Assembly (NCBI RefSeq): GCF_900447535.1
Contig: NZ_UFXX01000001.1
Location: 1 to 64,000 of the forward strand
Direction of reading: 5' to 3'
Length of the DNA stretch: 64,000 nucleotides
Source of the DNA: Dermacoccus nishinomiyaensis
GTDB taxonomy: Bacteria > Actinomycetota > Actinomycetes > Actinomycetales > Dermatophilaceae
Every line of letters begins with the position of its first letter. Positions within the stretch are counted from its first letter, which is position 1. The notes under the pieces are model-generated. The model did not search any database, had not been told where the DNA came from, and saw only the letters and a program-made list of their open reading frames with translations. Positions 17,729 to 26,751 of this stretch are shown piece by piece. The position numbers and the translations under genes are program-made.

Positions 17729-18055
17729 TCAGAAGATGGACGGCGGCGGGTCGATGTCGATGCCCGCTTGGACGAGTGCCGCGTAGGCCTTGCGGTCCCA
17801 TTTGGCGTGCTCGGTGAGGTAGTGGCGCTGTGATCGCTCACGCTCGTCGGACGCTTCGATGCGCTCCGTGAGATTTGCGACCTGGCGGCGCAGGTCGGCG
17901 ATGTCGGCGCCGTCGCGTTCGATTGCGGTGCGTCGCTTCGCGTCTGACCATTCACGGAAGGTCGACAAGAAGCTGCGCGAGAGGATGCCGAGGACGCCGG
18001 CGAAGATCGTCGCTGCGATCATGATGCTCGACTGGCTGACGTCGACCTCGTTCAC
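17729..18055 (-). CDS. Membrane-anchored coiled-coil protein, possible holin partner
   Basis: 108 residues with a GTG start behind GGAGGGG. An N-terminal membrane segment (about 10-28) is followed by a charged helical region with heptad character (about 38-75). Small one-span proteins of this type commonly sit beside the holin in actinophages, so a lysis role is possible. No specific family recognised. Confidence 0.65.
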   Translation of the reverse strand: MNEVDVSQSSIMIAATIFAGVLGILSRSFLSTFREWSDAKRRTAIERDGADIADLRRQVANLTERIEASDERERSQRHYLTEHAKWDRKAYAALVQAGIDIDPPPSIF

Positions 18056-18528
18056 CTCGGCCCCTCCACTTTCTCGACGGTGACGGCTTCACCGGCCTTG
18101 ATCGGCGCCGGGCCCGTGCGCCACCAGATCAGCCAGTGCATGAGCGTCGGCAGGATGAGTACCGACGCGCCGCGCACCCCGTCCAGCCAGGGGCGGGTCA
18201 GGGAAGCGGCGAGGATGCCGACCGCGAGCGCCGAGTACGTCACCGCGAGGATGCTGTGCCCGAGGTAGACGATGAGGTGGCGGCGAGCGCGCACGCCGTA
18301 GGCGAGGACGAGCGCGCCGAGGTAGAAGAAGATCGCCCACGCCCACATCGGCGCGAAGCCTTCGACTGCGGTGAGCGAGGCCGAAGCGTCGTCTCCGCTG
18401 CTGTAGTCGAATGCCCTGACGATCGGCATGATCATCAGGGCGTACAGGATGAGCATGTGGTCGGCGCTCGTGAGCCTGGCGGGCTGCCATGAGCCGCGCC
18501 GCAAGCGGTGCAGCCGGCGGCGTTTCAC
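18052..18528 (-). CDS. Four-span membrane protein near lysis genes
   Basis: 158 residues from a GTG that overlaps the upstream stop (GTGA). Four hydrophobic segments are visible (about 19-35, 53-74, 82-107 and 115-132), with a basic N-terminus and a short charged tail. It resembles the four-span membrane proteins found near lysins of mycobacteriophages. It may be a holin or a tail-linked membrane protein. Confidence 0.65.
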   Translation of the reverse strand: MKRRRLHRLRRGSWQPARLTSADHMLILYALMIMPIVRAFDYSSGDDASASLTAVEGFAPMWAWAIFFYLGALVLAYGVRARRHLIVYLGHSILAVTYSALAVGILAASLTRPWLDGVRGASVLILPTLMHWLIWWRTGPAPIKAGEAVTVEKVEGPR

Positions 18529-18818
18529 CCCTCGGCCCTCGCCTCGCGCACCTTCTGGACGACTGCTTTGATCTGGTCGTCGGTGACGGCTTCCGGGTTG
18601 GCGCCGGGGCGGGGGGTGGGCTGGTAGGTCGCGACGGCGTAAGCGTGCACGTCGCTGAGGGTATGGTCGTCGTCGACCCGGGCGGCGACGAGTTCGCCAC
18701 GGTGCTGCTCGGCCCACCCCTGGGGGTTGTCGATACCGGCGACTTCGGCGGCAGCGATGAAGCGGGCGAGGAGGTCGTTGTCGTTGCGTGCGGCGATGTG
18801 CTGAGCGAGGGTTGCCAT
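18525..18818 (-). CDS. Small helical protein after tail fibre gene
   Basis: 97 residues, predicted helical and charged, with AAAGGA suitably placed before the ATG. It lies between the tail fibre gene and the membrane-protein genes, so it may be a tail assembly or host-range accessory. Family not recognised. Confidence 0.65.
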   Translation of the reverse strand: MATLAQHIAARNDNDLLARFIAAAEVAGIDNPQGWAEQHRGELVAARVDDDHTLSDVHAYAVATYQPTPRPGANPEAVTDDQIKAVVQKVREARAEG

Positions 18819-18842
18819 GATGGATCCTTTTGGGTTGGGGGT

Positions 18843-20104
18843 TTAGGCGGGAGTGCCGGGGAGTGTTGTGGGCCATCTGGGGGACGGGATGGTGACTTGT
18901 CCGCGTGCCTCCCCCCCGTGCGGTCGATTCTGAACCGGCCATTGGGGAGCACCCAGCCTTCCGCGCCCTTTAGCGGCACGAAGAATTGAGATGGGGTTGA
19001 GTAGTCGAGCGGGACATCCCAGCGGGAGGCTCCTGCGTCGAGCAGGCCGTCGATGATGAGGCGCAGGATGCCAGGCTCCCAGCGGGCGAGGACGATGAGC
19101 GAGGACCATGCGGCGGGCTGGTCGGTCGTGATTCGTCGCCAGCCCGTGCATCCGTAGACCACTACCCACGAGCTGCTGGACGTGCCCGTAGCGATCCAGC
19201 GCCATGCGCCGTTCGTGCCTGCCGTGTCGGTGTAGCAGGTGCCTGCTGCGGGCGGGGTGATGACGCCGTATGGTGAGCCTGTGCCGCGCATCTCGTACGC
19301 CGTCTGCCCTGTTCCCGACCCGCCGGCACCGTCGGCACCACGCGGGATTCCGAACGTCAGCTCGAGATTCGGGTACGTGCCCGAAACTGCGGCAGTCGCG
19401 GCAGCCCCGGCCGAGAGCGTCGACGCTGACGCCGTGAACACTGGCGCGGGCGGTGATGCGCCGTCCTTGCCGGGGGGGCCTGGGTCTCCCTTGGGTAGCG
19501 TCAGGTTGAGTACCTGGCTCGGCGATGTGCCCGTGATCGACGCGGCGGCCTGAGCGCCCGACGTCACGCTACCGATGGTGAGCACGTTCGCGGGGCCGGG
19601 AGAGCTCGTGCCGCTCCCGCCGCCGTCACTTTTCGGTAGCACGAGGTCAAGAATCTGGTCGGGCGAGGCGCCGCGAATCGAAGCCGAAGCTGTCGGCCCG
19701 CTCGTTACTGACCCGATGCTCAGCGTGTTCGCAGGCCCAGGGTCGCCCCGCAGTCCCTCGGCTTGGAGGCGCTTAATCTCCTCGCGTAGCAGGGATGCCT
19801 CGTCCGGGGCGAGCGGCCTTACCGTCGACACGTCGGCGGCGAGGTCGATGACCGATCCGTCGCCAGGGTCGGCGATCTCGACGCGCTGCCTGCGTGGCAG
19901 GAGGAATGTCCACGTCGCGCCCGGCACGGACTCGAGGGCAACGTCGCCGACCTGCCCACCCGAGACGGGGATCGCGACACGGTCATTGTCGATGAGCTTC
20001 CCGCTCGTCGAGCGCGCCGGGGTGGGCGACACGATCGCGACGATCGCACCGTCGGATGGGGTGCCGTCCGGGTCGACGATCGTGCCGGTGATGGTCCATG
20101 ACAT
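18843..20104 (-). CDS. Tail fibre protein with collagen-like segment (frame break near 18911)
   Basis: About 419 residues if read to 18843. Parts in order: an N-terminal beta domain, a helical stretch, two similar modules of about 40 residues beginning GPAN(T/V)L and ending in LPK, a collagen-like GDPGPPGKDG segment and a C-terminal globular part. The frame is open from 20104, but at a run of seven C (18911-18917) it leaves the plausible C-terminus. One more base in that run would give an ending in GTPA and a stop at 18843, 24 bases before the next start. As given, the frame runs far into the next genes. A sequencing indel is the likeliest cause. Confidence 0.75.
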
Positions 20105-20115
20105 GTGGTGTCCTC

Positions 20116-22362
20116 TCAGCCCTTGTCGGCGCGCGTGTAGGTGATGCGAATCTGCGGGGGTGCGCTCGGGTGGCGGTGATTCGCGAAGTAGCCCTGGTTC
20201 GTGGCGCCGTAGAACCATGTCGGGCCGAGGCGCACGCCCGTTGACGTCGGGGTGATCCACGACGTCGGCACCGTCACCCATTGCCACTGCGAGCGCGTCG
20301 TGAACTTCTTCTCGACGCCCTTCTTCGGGTCGCCCGGGCTGGTGTCCGTCGCCGGGATCGACGTAGCACCCAGCGGTAGGAGCGTGAGGGTGCCGCCTGT
20401 CGCGTTCGACCAGTACAGCGATTGCACGCCGATCTCGACCTTGGTGACCGTCGCGCCGGTGAGTGCTTGCGCGATCGTCTTTCCCTTCTCGCCGAAGAAC
20501 GCGGGGTCATTGCACACGAACGCTGAGTGCGTGAGGGCGTCGCCGCCGTGGCGCAGGATGCCCTGCTGATAGTCGGCATTGGAGTCGGCGCCGGCCTTGT
20601 CGAAGGAGCGGCTGACCGACGCCTTCCACTGGCTGACGAACTGGCTGACAGCCGCACCGCCGACCGGGTAACCCGTGTCGGGCACGTACGGTCCGATGTC
20701 CTGCACGGTGAGCAGCCACGCCGCCGCCGTTGGAACCGAGTATGTCATCGTCGCGTTCTTCACGGCGCTCGCCACGAGGATCTTCATCTGCACAGGCCCG
20801 CCCGCCTCGATCTGCGGCGTCAGTGTCGCCACGAGCGTGTCACTGACAGGCCCACCCGCCGCGGTCGAGGGCCTTACGCTGTACACGGTCGGCGACGTCG
20901 TCGTCGGCGTCGCAGGCGACGGCGACGCTTGCGTGCCAACCGCCGTGTAGAGGCACAGACCAACAGACGCGCCCGACGAAGGCGCGTTCACGTAGTAGGC
21001 ATATGGCATCGTCACCTGATAGGTGCGTCCGGGCCACACTGTCGCGGTCACCACATGCAGCGGCGTGATGACTTCCGTCGTCTGCGCGGTAACTGCCCTC
21101 CCGGCGACGGTCTTGCCCATGTTGCTGATGCCCGCGAGCGCCCACGGCAGCGTGTCGAGCCATGACGCGCCCGACGATCCCGCGTATGGCAGGCGCTGGC
21201 CGATGAGGTCGGCGCCCGCGATCGACACGTCATCCGCGACCGTGACCGAGTTCGCGGCGACGTCACCGTCAGGGCTGATCGAAGCGCGCGTCACGCCCGC
21301 CGAGTCCGCGATCGTCAGCGAGTTCGTCGCCGCCGACCCGAGCGCCGTCGCCATGTACTGCGTTCCGTCCTCGGCGACCGTGTACGTCGAGAAGCCCTTG
21401 TCGTCGATGCGTGCGTAAGACTTCGACCAGTCGCCCGCCATGATCGCGCCCGTCGTGCCAATGCCGATCGACGCGTTCAAGAAGCCCGACTGGATATTCT
21501 CGGCCTTGACCGTCTGGATCGTCGCGAGCGCCGCGGCGATCTTGCCGGCGTCGATGTCGTCTGCGGTGATCTTGTGCGCGGCGAGGATCTGCGCGGTCAG
21601 CTTCTCGATGACGGCGTCACCGATCTTCGCGTCCGACGCCACAAGGTGCGACACGTCGAGCGTGAGGATCTGAGCGACGAGCGCGCCGAGGCTGTTCGTG
21701 TCGAGCTTCGGTGCGTAGATCGAGCCGTCGGTGATCCGAGTCGCGTCGAGCGGCATCGTCGCGATCTCTTCCATGCGCGCATCGACGCGCGCCGCTGATT
21801 CGGCGAGGTCGACCTTGAGCTGCTCGAAGACTTCCGGGTCGACGGCTGCGCCCACCTCGACCATGACGAGCTCGCGATGCTCACTGACCTTGCCCGGCAG
21901 GGAGCGTGCGACGATCGTCACCCACACCTCGCCCGGCTCGGCCATCCACGTCACCGACGCGCCACCAGGCGACTCGATCGTCGCGACGCGTGTCGTCGAC
22001 ATGGGCAGCGGGTCGACCTCGAAGTCCTGCGAGGCGCCGACGTGCACCTCGACACGCGCGAAGTCCATCGGTGCGACGGCGCCGTCCGCCCACGAGCCGT
22101 CCCACGTCGCCGTCACCTGCAGCTGCCCGCCGACGACGTCGAGGCCGGTCGGCGCCGGCGGGGGTGGGCCGGTCACGACGACGGGCGCGGTCGTGTCGTC
22201 GTGCTGCTTGCCGACGATCGCCGTCAGTTGCCCGTCGGCGTCGTAGTGTTCGATCGCGCCGTCCTCGACCGAGGAGTGCGCGAGCTGCGGGACGTTCTGC
22301 GCCTTCACGCCCTCCTCGAGGCGGCGCAGGCGCCGGGCGAGCTCACGGAACTCTCCGCTCAT
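20116..22362 (-). CDS. Minor tail protein
   Basis: 748 residues. An N-terminal basic helical segment is followed by a Pro-rich linker, a domain with fibronectin-III-like strands (about 65-170), a helical central region resembling phage tail-tip proteins (about 175-300) and a long beta-rich C-terminal half. It overlaps the upstream tail gene by 4 bases. Actinophage tail-tip genes of this kind follow the tape measure and Dit-like proteins. It probably forms part of the adhesion device. Confidence 0.75.
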   Translation of the reverse strand: MSGEFRELARRLRRLEEGVKAQNVPQLAHSSVEDGAIEHYDADGQLTAIVGKQHDDTTAPVVVTGPPPPAPTGLDVVGGQLQVTATWDGSWADGAVAPMDFARVEVHVGASQDFEVDPLPMSTTRVATIESPGGASVTWMAEPGEVWVTIVARSLPGKVSEHRELVMVEVGAAVDPEVFEQLKVDLAESAARVDARMEEIATMPLDATRITDGSIYAPKLDTNSLGALVAQILTLDVSHLVASDAKIGDAVIEKLTAQILAAHKITADDIDAGKIAAALATIQTVKAENIQSGFLNASIGIGTTGAIMAGDWSKSYARIDDKGFSTYTVAEDGTQYMATALGSAATNSLTIADSAGVTRASISPDGDVAANSVTVADDVSIAGADLIGQRLPYAGSSGASWLDTLPWALAGISNMGKTVAGRAVTAQTTEVITPLHVVTATVWPGRTYQVTMPYAYYVNAPSSGASVGLCLYTAVGTQASPSPATPTTTSPTVYSVRPSTAAGGPVSDTLVATLTPQIEAGGPVQMKILVASAVKNATMTYSVPTAAAWLLTVQDIGPYVPDTGYPVGGAAVSQFVSQWKASVSRSFDKAGADSNADYQQGILRHGGDALTHSAFVCNDPAFFGEKGKTIAQALTGATVTKVEIGVQSLYWSNATGGTLTLLPLGATSIPATDTSPGDPKKGVEKKFTTRSQWQWVTVPTSWITPTSTGVRLGPTWFYGATNQGYFANHRHPSAPPQIRITYTRADKG

Positions 22363-24863
22363 GTCGTCACCTCTCCTCGAGCCACCGTGAGGGTGGCTGT
22401 GTCCTTGTCGGGGCTGAGGGTGTAGCTGATGATGCGTAGCTGCATCGTCCAGTCACCCGCCCAGCCTTGCCCGTCGCCGCGGACGGTGATCGTGTCGCCC
22501 AAGCCCCATGAGCCGAGCGGCGCGTTCGGGTGATCGCGTACGACGATGGAGGCGATGTCAGCGCCGAGCGTCGCGGCCTTTCCCTCACGTGCGGCGCGGG
22601 CGTCAGCGTCGGCCTTCGTGCGCAGGCTCTTGTCGGTGACCGTCTTCACGCGGCGCAGCCGGCCGGGCGTCGACGCTTTCCAGGTGCCGCGCACCATCGC
22701 GCGGCCCTCACCGGCGCCGAGGACGACGACCTCCGTCGCGATCTGCTCGGCCTTCTCCGTCAGCGCAGGCGCCTCGACGATGTTCTCGCCGACGACGAAG
22801 CGCAGGTCATCACGCACCCGCCCGGCGAGCGGCGCGGCGAAGCGCAGCACATGGCGGGGCGCGTCACCGTCCCACGAGTGATCCTCGACGTAGTCGAAGT
22901 TGCCCTGCTCGCAGATCGTGTCGAGCTTCGCGCCGAGGTCAGCGTCCGCGTACCAGGCGAGGGTGAACGGCTCGAGCTGCTCGCCCTCCGTGTCCTCCTT
23001 CGGGGCCTGCTTCGTGGCGATACCGACCACGTCGAACAGGTCGGCCGGGATACCGTCTTCCGGGCCCTCCACCCACGAGACCTGGGTGTTCTTACGCTCA
23101 CGCACGATCACCTCCGACCCAGCAGGCAGTGGCTTGGGCACGGTGCGCCGCGATTCGCCGTAGAGGGTTTCGACCACGGCAGGTTTCGCCGGCGTCGTCG
23201 TCACCGTGACCTTCTTCGTCTTCGGGTCAACCCGCTTCACCTTCACCGCCGGTTTCGCGGGCGTCTTCGTGCGCTGAAACCGCCACAACGTGCCCTCTGC
23301 CGGGAGCGCAGGCAAACGCGAGTTGTCCACGTACAAGGGCAACTGGTCCACGCTCTGACGGCCCAGCAGCACGCCCGACTTGTCAGACTCGAGCGTCAGC
23401 CCGAGATTCGCGCCCGGCTGTGCCTGAATGTGCTCCCACACGTGGCGGAAGACGTCGAGGGCGTCGGTGTTGACGAAGCTCTTTTCCCCGCCGTACGGGG
23501 TGCCCTTCGCGAAGCCGACGAAGCCGAGGCCGGACAAGCTGAGCTTGGGGCCAGCCTTCTCGACGTCGGTGAGAATCCACGCGCCGCGCGCTCGCCCGTC
23601 GAGTTCGACCCAGATCACCGTTGACCAGGCGATGAGCACGTCGAGGCCCGCGTCGGTGAGGTTGGCGACCTCGACGGGGATCGTCGCGCGCAGCGACGAC
23701 GTACCTGACAGCGTGAACTCTGGTTCGACGTCGGCGAGGGGGAGGTCGGGGTGCAGCATCGTCTCGGTGCCGTCGCCGTGCAGTCGTGTCGCGAAGAATC
23801 GCCACGCGGCGGGCTGCCATTCCTTCGCGCGCTGCGCGTCGACGCGTGAGACGACTGCGGGCGCGTCGGGTAGCTCGACGCGCTTGTCGCGCCGCTCGAG
23901 CGTCGTGACGAGGATCGACGACGACTCCCACGGCCTCGTGACGTCGTCCTCGGCAGCGAACACGCACGTCAGCCCCTGCGGGGACTGTGCGAGCGCGCCG
24001 TACAGCATGAAGCGCCCATCGGAGGGGAAGTCATCGCGGCGAGCCCACGAAGCGCCGTCGTCGTAGCTGACGAGCCACGCCCACTCGCCATGCCATTCGA
24101 CCTTCGCGGGCCGGCGGCGCACGAGGATGACGATGACACCGTCAGCCGTGACGGCGATCTCCGGCGAGCCGGACACGTCCGAGGCGATGCGCCGCTCGTA
24201 CGTCCACGACAGACCATCCGGGGAGGAGGCGAGATGGATGCCGTAGTCGAGGTCGTTGCGGATCGCCATGAGCCACCGACCCGAGGGAAGCTTCACGACC
24301 TGCGGCTCTGACCAGCCCTTCTCACCGAAGTCGGGCAGGCCCGCCGGGATCGTCGGCGCGCTCCATGTCGCACCGCCGTCGCGTGTCGTCGTGATGATCG
24401 GCTGCCAGGTGCGCCCGCCCGTGAGCGCGCCGTACCCAGCGACGACCCACAGGTCAGCGTCGATCGCGAGGTCGCAGGCGAAGAACCACGACCACCGCTC
24501 GGCGAGGTCGACCTTACGCGTCCACGACCCGCCGGACGGTGACGTCCATAGGCTCGAGCGTAGGCCGCTTGCTGCCGACAGGCCGAGCATGACCCACCGC
24601 TTGCCGATCGGATCCCACGCCAGACCAGCAGGTGCCGTACCCGGCGGCGGTCCAGACTGCGCTACCGCGTCAGACCACGCCTGCGACTGCGCGTCGAAGC
24701 GAGCGCCGCGGATGATCGCCGCCGGGTCGTCGGCGTGCCCGTATGCCTTCGCGGAGCGCCACAGCGCGAGCGTCGACGCGCCATTCGTCGCGGCGTAGGG
24801 GAATGCCTCGTACCCGCCGGTGTGGCTGAGGGTGCGTGCCGTGGTCGGCTGCAGCTCAAGCAT
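22359..24863 (-). CDS. Tail protein: sialidase-like propeller fused to gp37-like domain
   Basis: 834 residues. Residues 1-330 look like a sialidase-type beta-propeller. Asp-box motifs lie at about 108-114, 160-167 (TRDGGATW), 213-220 and 266-273 (SYDDGASW), spaced about 53 residues. EP followed by LPSGRWLMAIR (187-202) and R36 and R284 could supply an arginine triad. The rest resembles siphovirus gp37-like tail proteins and contains a Lys/Pro-rich linker with repeated TPAKPAV. It lies between two minor tail genes, so it is virion-borne, and GGAGGG precedes the ATG. It may bind or trim a host surface glycan; catalysis is not proven. Confidence 0.75.
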   Translation of the reverse strand: MLELQPTTARTLSHTGGYEAFPYAATNGASTLALWRSAKAYGHADDPAAIIRGARFDAQSQAWSDAVAQSGPPPGTAPAGLAWDPIGKRWVMLGLSAASGLRSSLWTSPSGGSWTRKVDLAERWSWFFACDLAIDADLWVVAGYGALTGGRTWQPIITTTRDGGATWSAPTIPAGLPDFGEKGWSEPQVVKLPSGRWLMAIRNDLDYGIHLASSPDGLSWTYERRIASDVSGSPEIAVTADGVIVILVRRRPAKVEWHGEWAWLVSYDDGASWARRDDFPSDGRFMLYGALAQSPQGLTCVFAAEDDVTRPWESSSILVTTLERRDKRVELPDAPAVVSRVDAQRAKEWQPAAWRFFATRLHGDGTETMLHPDLPLADVEPEFTLSGTSSLRATIPVEVANLTDAGLDVLIAWSTVIWVELDGRARGAWILTDVEKAGPKLSLSGLGFVGFAKGTPYGGEKSFVNTDALDVFRHVWEHIQAQPGANLGLTLESDKSGVLLGRQSVDQLPLYVDNSRLPALPAEGTLWRFQRTKTPAKPAVKVKRVDPKTKKVTVTTTPAKPAVVETLYGESRRTVPKPLPAGSEVIVRERKNTQVSWVEGPEDGIPADLFDVVGIATKQAPKEDTEGEQLEPFTLAWYADADLGAKLDTICEQGNFDYVEDHSWDGDAPRHVLRFAAPLAGRVRDDLRFVVGENIVEAPALTEKAEQIATEVVVLGAGEGRAMVRGTWKASTPGRLRRVKTVTDKSLRTKADADARAAREGKAATLGADIASIVVRDHPNAPLGSWGLGDTITVRGDGQGWAGDWTMQLRIISYTLSPDKDTATLTVARGEVTT

Positions 24864-24876
24864 GTCGACCCTCCTG

Positions 24877-25839
24877 TCAGGTGGTGGAGGAGTCCGCGAC
24901 TTCCTCGAAGGTCAGGTCGAGCGAGAAACCGGACCAGCCGTCGATGACGGGGCCGACACTTCCGAGCTTCTTCGCCCACGCCTGGAAATGCACCGAGCGG
25001 CCGCGTAGGTTCGCGGGGATGAGCATTTCGTCGACGACGGTGATGTTCTGTCGGCTCGGGTTGGACGCTTGGACGTTGTCGAACGCGAAGTCCTGCGACG
25101 CCTTGCCCCACGACTTGCCGTCCCAGTCACCGAAGCTGACCCACACGCGGCCCTGCACGTTACCGGCGGGCATGAGGATCGAAAGCCAGTCGGCGCGGAT
25201 CTTCACGCGCGTCGCCCACTCAGGGATGAAGACGTCCTGCGTGCCGCCCTTGTTCGGCCAGTATTCGCCCTGCGCCGTCGCATTCGACAGGGTTTCCTTC
25301 TCGGTCCAGATCAGCGCGTTCGGGCGTAGCACGCGCTTCGTGCGAGGGTTCGCGACCTGGCGAAGGTCGGTGATCATCGCGGGCGTGATCGTGCCCGTCG
25401 ACGCGGGGATCGTGATCTTCGCGAGCGGCACGTACGGGTACGCGATGCCCGTCAGGCTCGTCACGCGCTGCAGCGAGCAGTACGTCGCATCGAGCGGGTT
25501 GCTGGGCTGCTGCGAGGAGTCGAAGTGCCAGTCGTCGACGCGCAGGATGAGGTAGTCGGTGCGCGCCGTGCTCGACGTCGGCGGGATCGCCACCTGAATC
25601 GTCGCGTCGTTCGCGGTGACGTACGTCTGCGCCTGCGCGCGGCCGCCGAAACGGTTGACCATGAGCGCGCCACCGGGCGCGACGTTCACCGCGCCATCGG
25701 GCACGGGCAGCGCCGTCACCGCGAGGTCAGTGGCTTGCACGACCCCGTTCGAGCCGTTGGTCGCCGCCCACGCGAGCATCCGGGCCACGCTTGCGGGCAC
25801 ACGCCCACCATCGACCGCCCACGCCGGGGAAAGAGTCAT
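24877..25839 (-). CDS. Minor tail protein
   Basis: 320 residues from the ATG at 25839, chosen over a TTG six bases upstream because GAAAGG is properly spaced. A C-terminal beta-sandwich-like region (about 175-315) is visible. Proteins of this type recur after the Dit-like gene in actinophage siphoviruses and are taken as structural tail-tip or fibre components. Confidence 0.75.
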   Translation of the reverse strand: MTLSPAWAVDGGRVPASVARMLAWAATNGSNGVVQATDLAVTALPVPDGAVNVAPGGALMVNRFGGRAQAQTYVTANDATIQVAIPPTSSTARTDYLILRVDDWHFDSSQQPSNPLDATYCSLQRVTSLTGIAYPYVPLAKITIPASTGTITPAMITDLRQVANPRTKRVLRPNALIWTEKETLSNATAQGEYWPNKGGTQDVFIPEWATRVKIRADWLSILMPAGNVQGRVWVSFGDWDGKSWGKASQDFAFDNVQASNPSRQNITVVDEMLIPANLRGRSVHFQAWAKKLGSVGPVIDGWSGFSLDLTFEEVADSSTT

Positions 25840-25854
25840 CGTCAAGCCTTTCGA

Positions 25855-26751
25855 TCAGAGGGGCACCGCGTCGAACCACTCGAACCGGCAGCGTGCCGTG
25901 TTCGACGGGTCCGACCCGGCGAAGGTGAGAGTCTGCGCGCCAGGCGTCAGCCGGGCCGTCAGCCGTGAGGCACGCGAGAGGCTGCCGGGCACGTTGACGC
26001 CGTCGAGCTGGATCGTCTGCGTGCGCGTGTCGATGACGAGCGTCGAGCCGGGCGGCACCGTCACGCTCGAGGCGATCTCCCAGCCGCCACCCGCGATGCG
26101 CGGACGCGACAAGGCGCCCGAGACGGGTCCGGTGATCGTCGCAGTGAACGGCGCATCGCCCGTGCCGCCGACGACGGTGCCGCCGTGACGCGTCGACGAG
26201 CCAGCCCGGAACTCGAACGGCGCGATCGCCGGCCACACGAGACCTCCCGACGTGTCCGTCGGCAGCAACGTCAAGTCGACGACATTCGCGCCCTGACGGG
26301 GCGTCTCGAGGTACATCGACGGCTCGGCGAGCATGAACGTCGCGACAACCTGCTGGAAGCCGTCGTCCTTGCGCGCGGCAGGCTTCAGGTCGAGCTTTCG
26401 AGGGCGCCCGTACATGCGATACGAGCGCCCGTTCCTGCGGTATCGCAACACCGACACGCCGCCAGGGCGACGGTTCGACGGGGCACGCCACACGCGAGTG
26501 AGGCCCGCGAGCTCCTCCCACACGTCGAGGTCAGAGCGCACGCCGAGCGTGAAACTCCACTCGGGCGCACCGAGCACGTCACGCCCGAAGCGCACACCGT
26601 CCCAGCCGTCGATCTCGGCGTCCTGCGCGCGGATCGACACTGAGCCCGGGTCAACACCCGAGCCCAGCGTCGTCACGCGCCGGTGGTAGCCGTGAATGCC
26701 GCCGAAGACGTACCCGTCGAGCTCGAACTCCTCCTCGAGCAACATCGTCAT
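25855..26751 (-). CDS. Distal tail (Dit-like) protein
   Basis: 298 residues. Its place directly after the tape measure and its beta-rich sequence fit a Dit-type hub protein joining tail tube to adsorption apparatus. The start at 26751 is preferred over a GTG six bases upstream: GGGAGG is spaced seven bases from it and the ATG overlaps the tape-measure stop as ATGA. Confidence 0.75.
   Translation of the reverse strand: MTMLLEEEFELDGYVFGGIHGYHRRVTTLGSGVDPGSVSIRAQDAEIDGWDGVRFGRDVLGAPEWSFTLGVRSDLDVWEELAGLTRVWRAPSNRRPGGVSVLRYRRNGRSYRMYGRPRKLDLKPAARKDDGFQQVVATFMLAEPSMYLETPRQGANVVDLTLLPTDTSGGLVWPAIAPFEFRAGSSTRHGGTVVGGTGDAPFTATITGPVSGALSRPRIAGGGWEIASSVTVPPGSTLVIDTRTQTIQLDGVNVPGSLSRASRLTARLTPGAQTLTFAGSDPSNTARCRFEWFDAVPL

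Noticed and set aside
18089-20287. A 732-codon leftward frame over the tail fibre and following genes
   Set aside because: After residue 420 it becomes Arg/Pro/Ser noise over two credible genes with their own ribosome sites; the real fibre probably ends at 18843.
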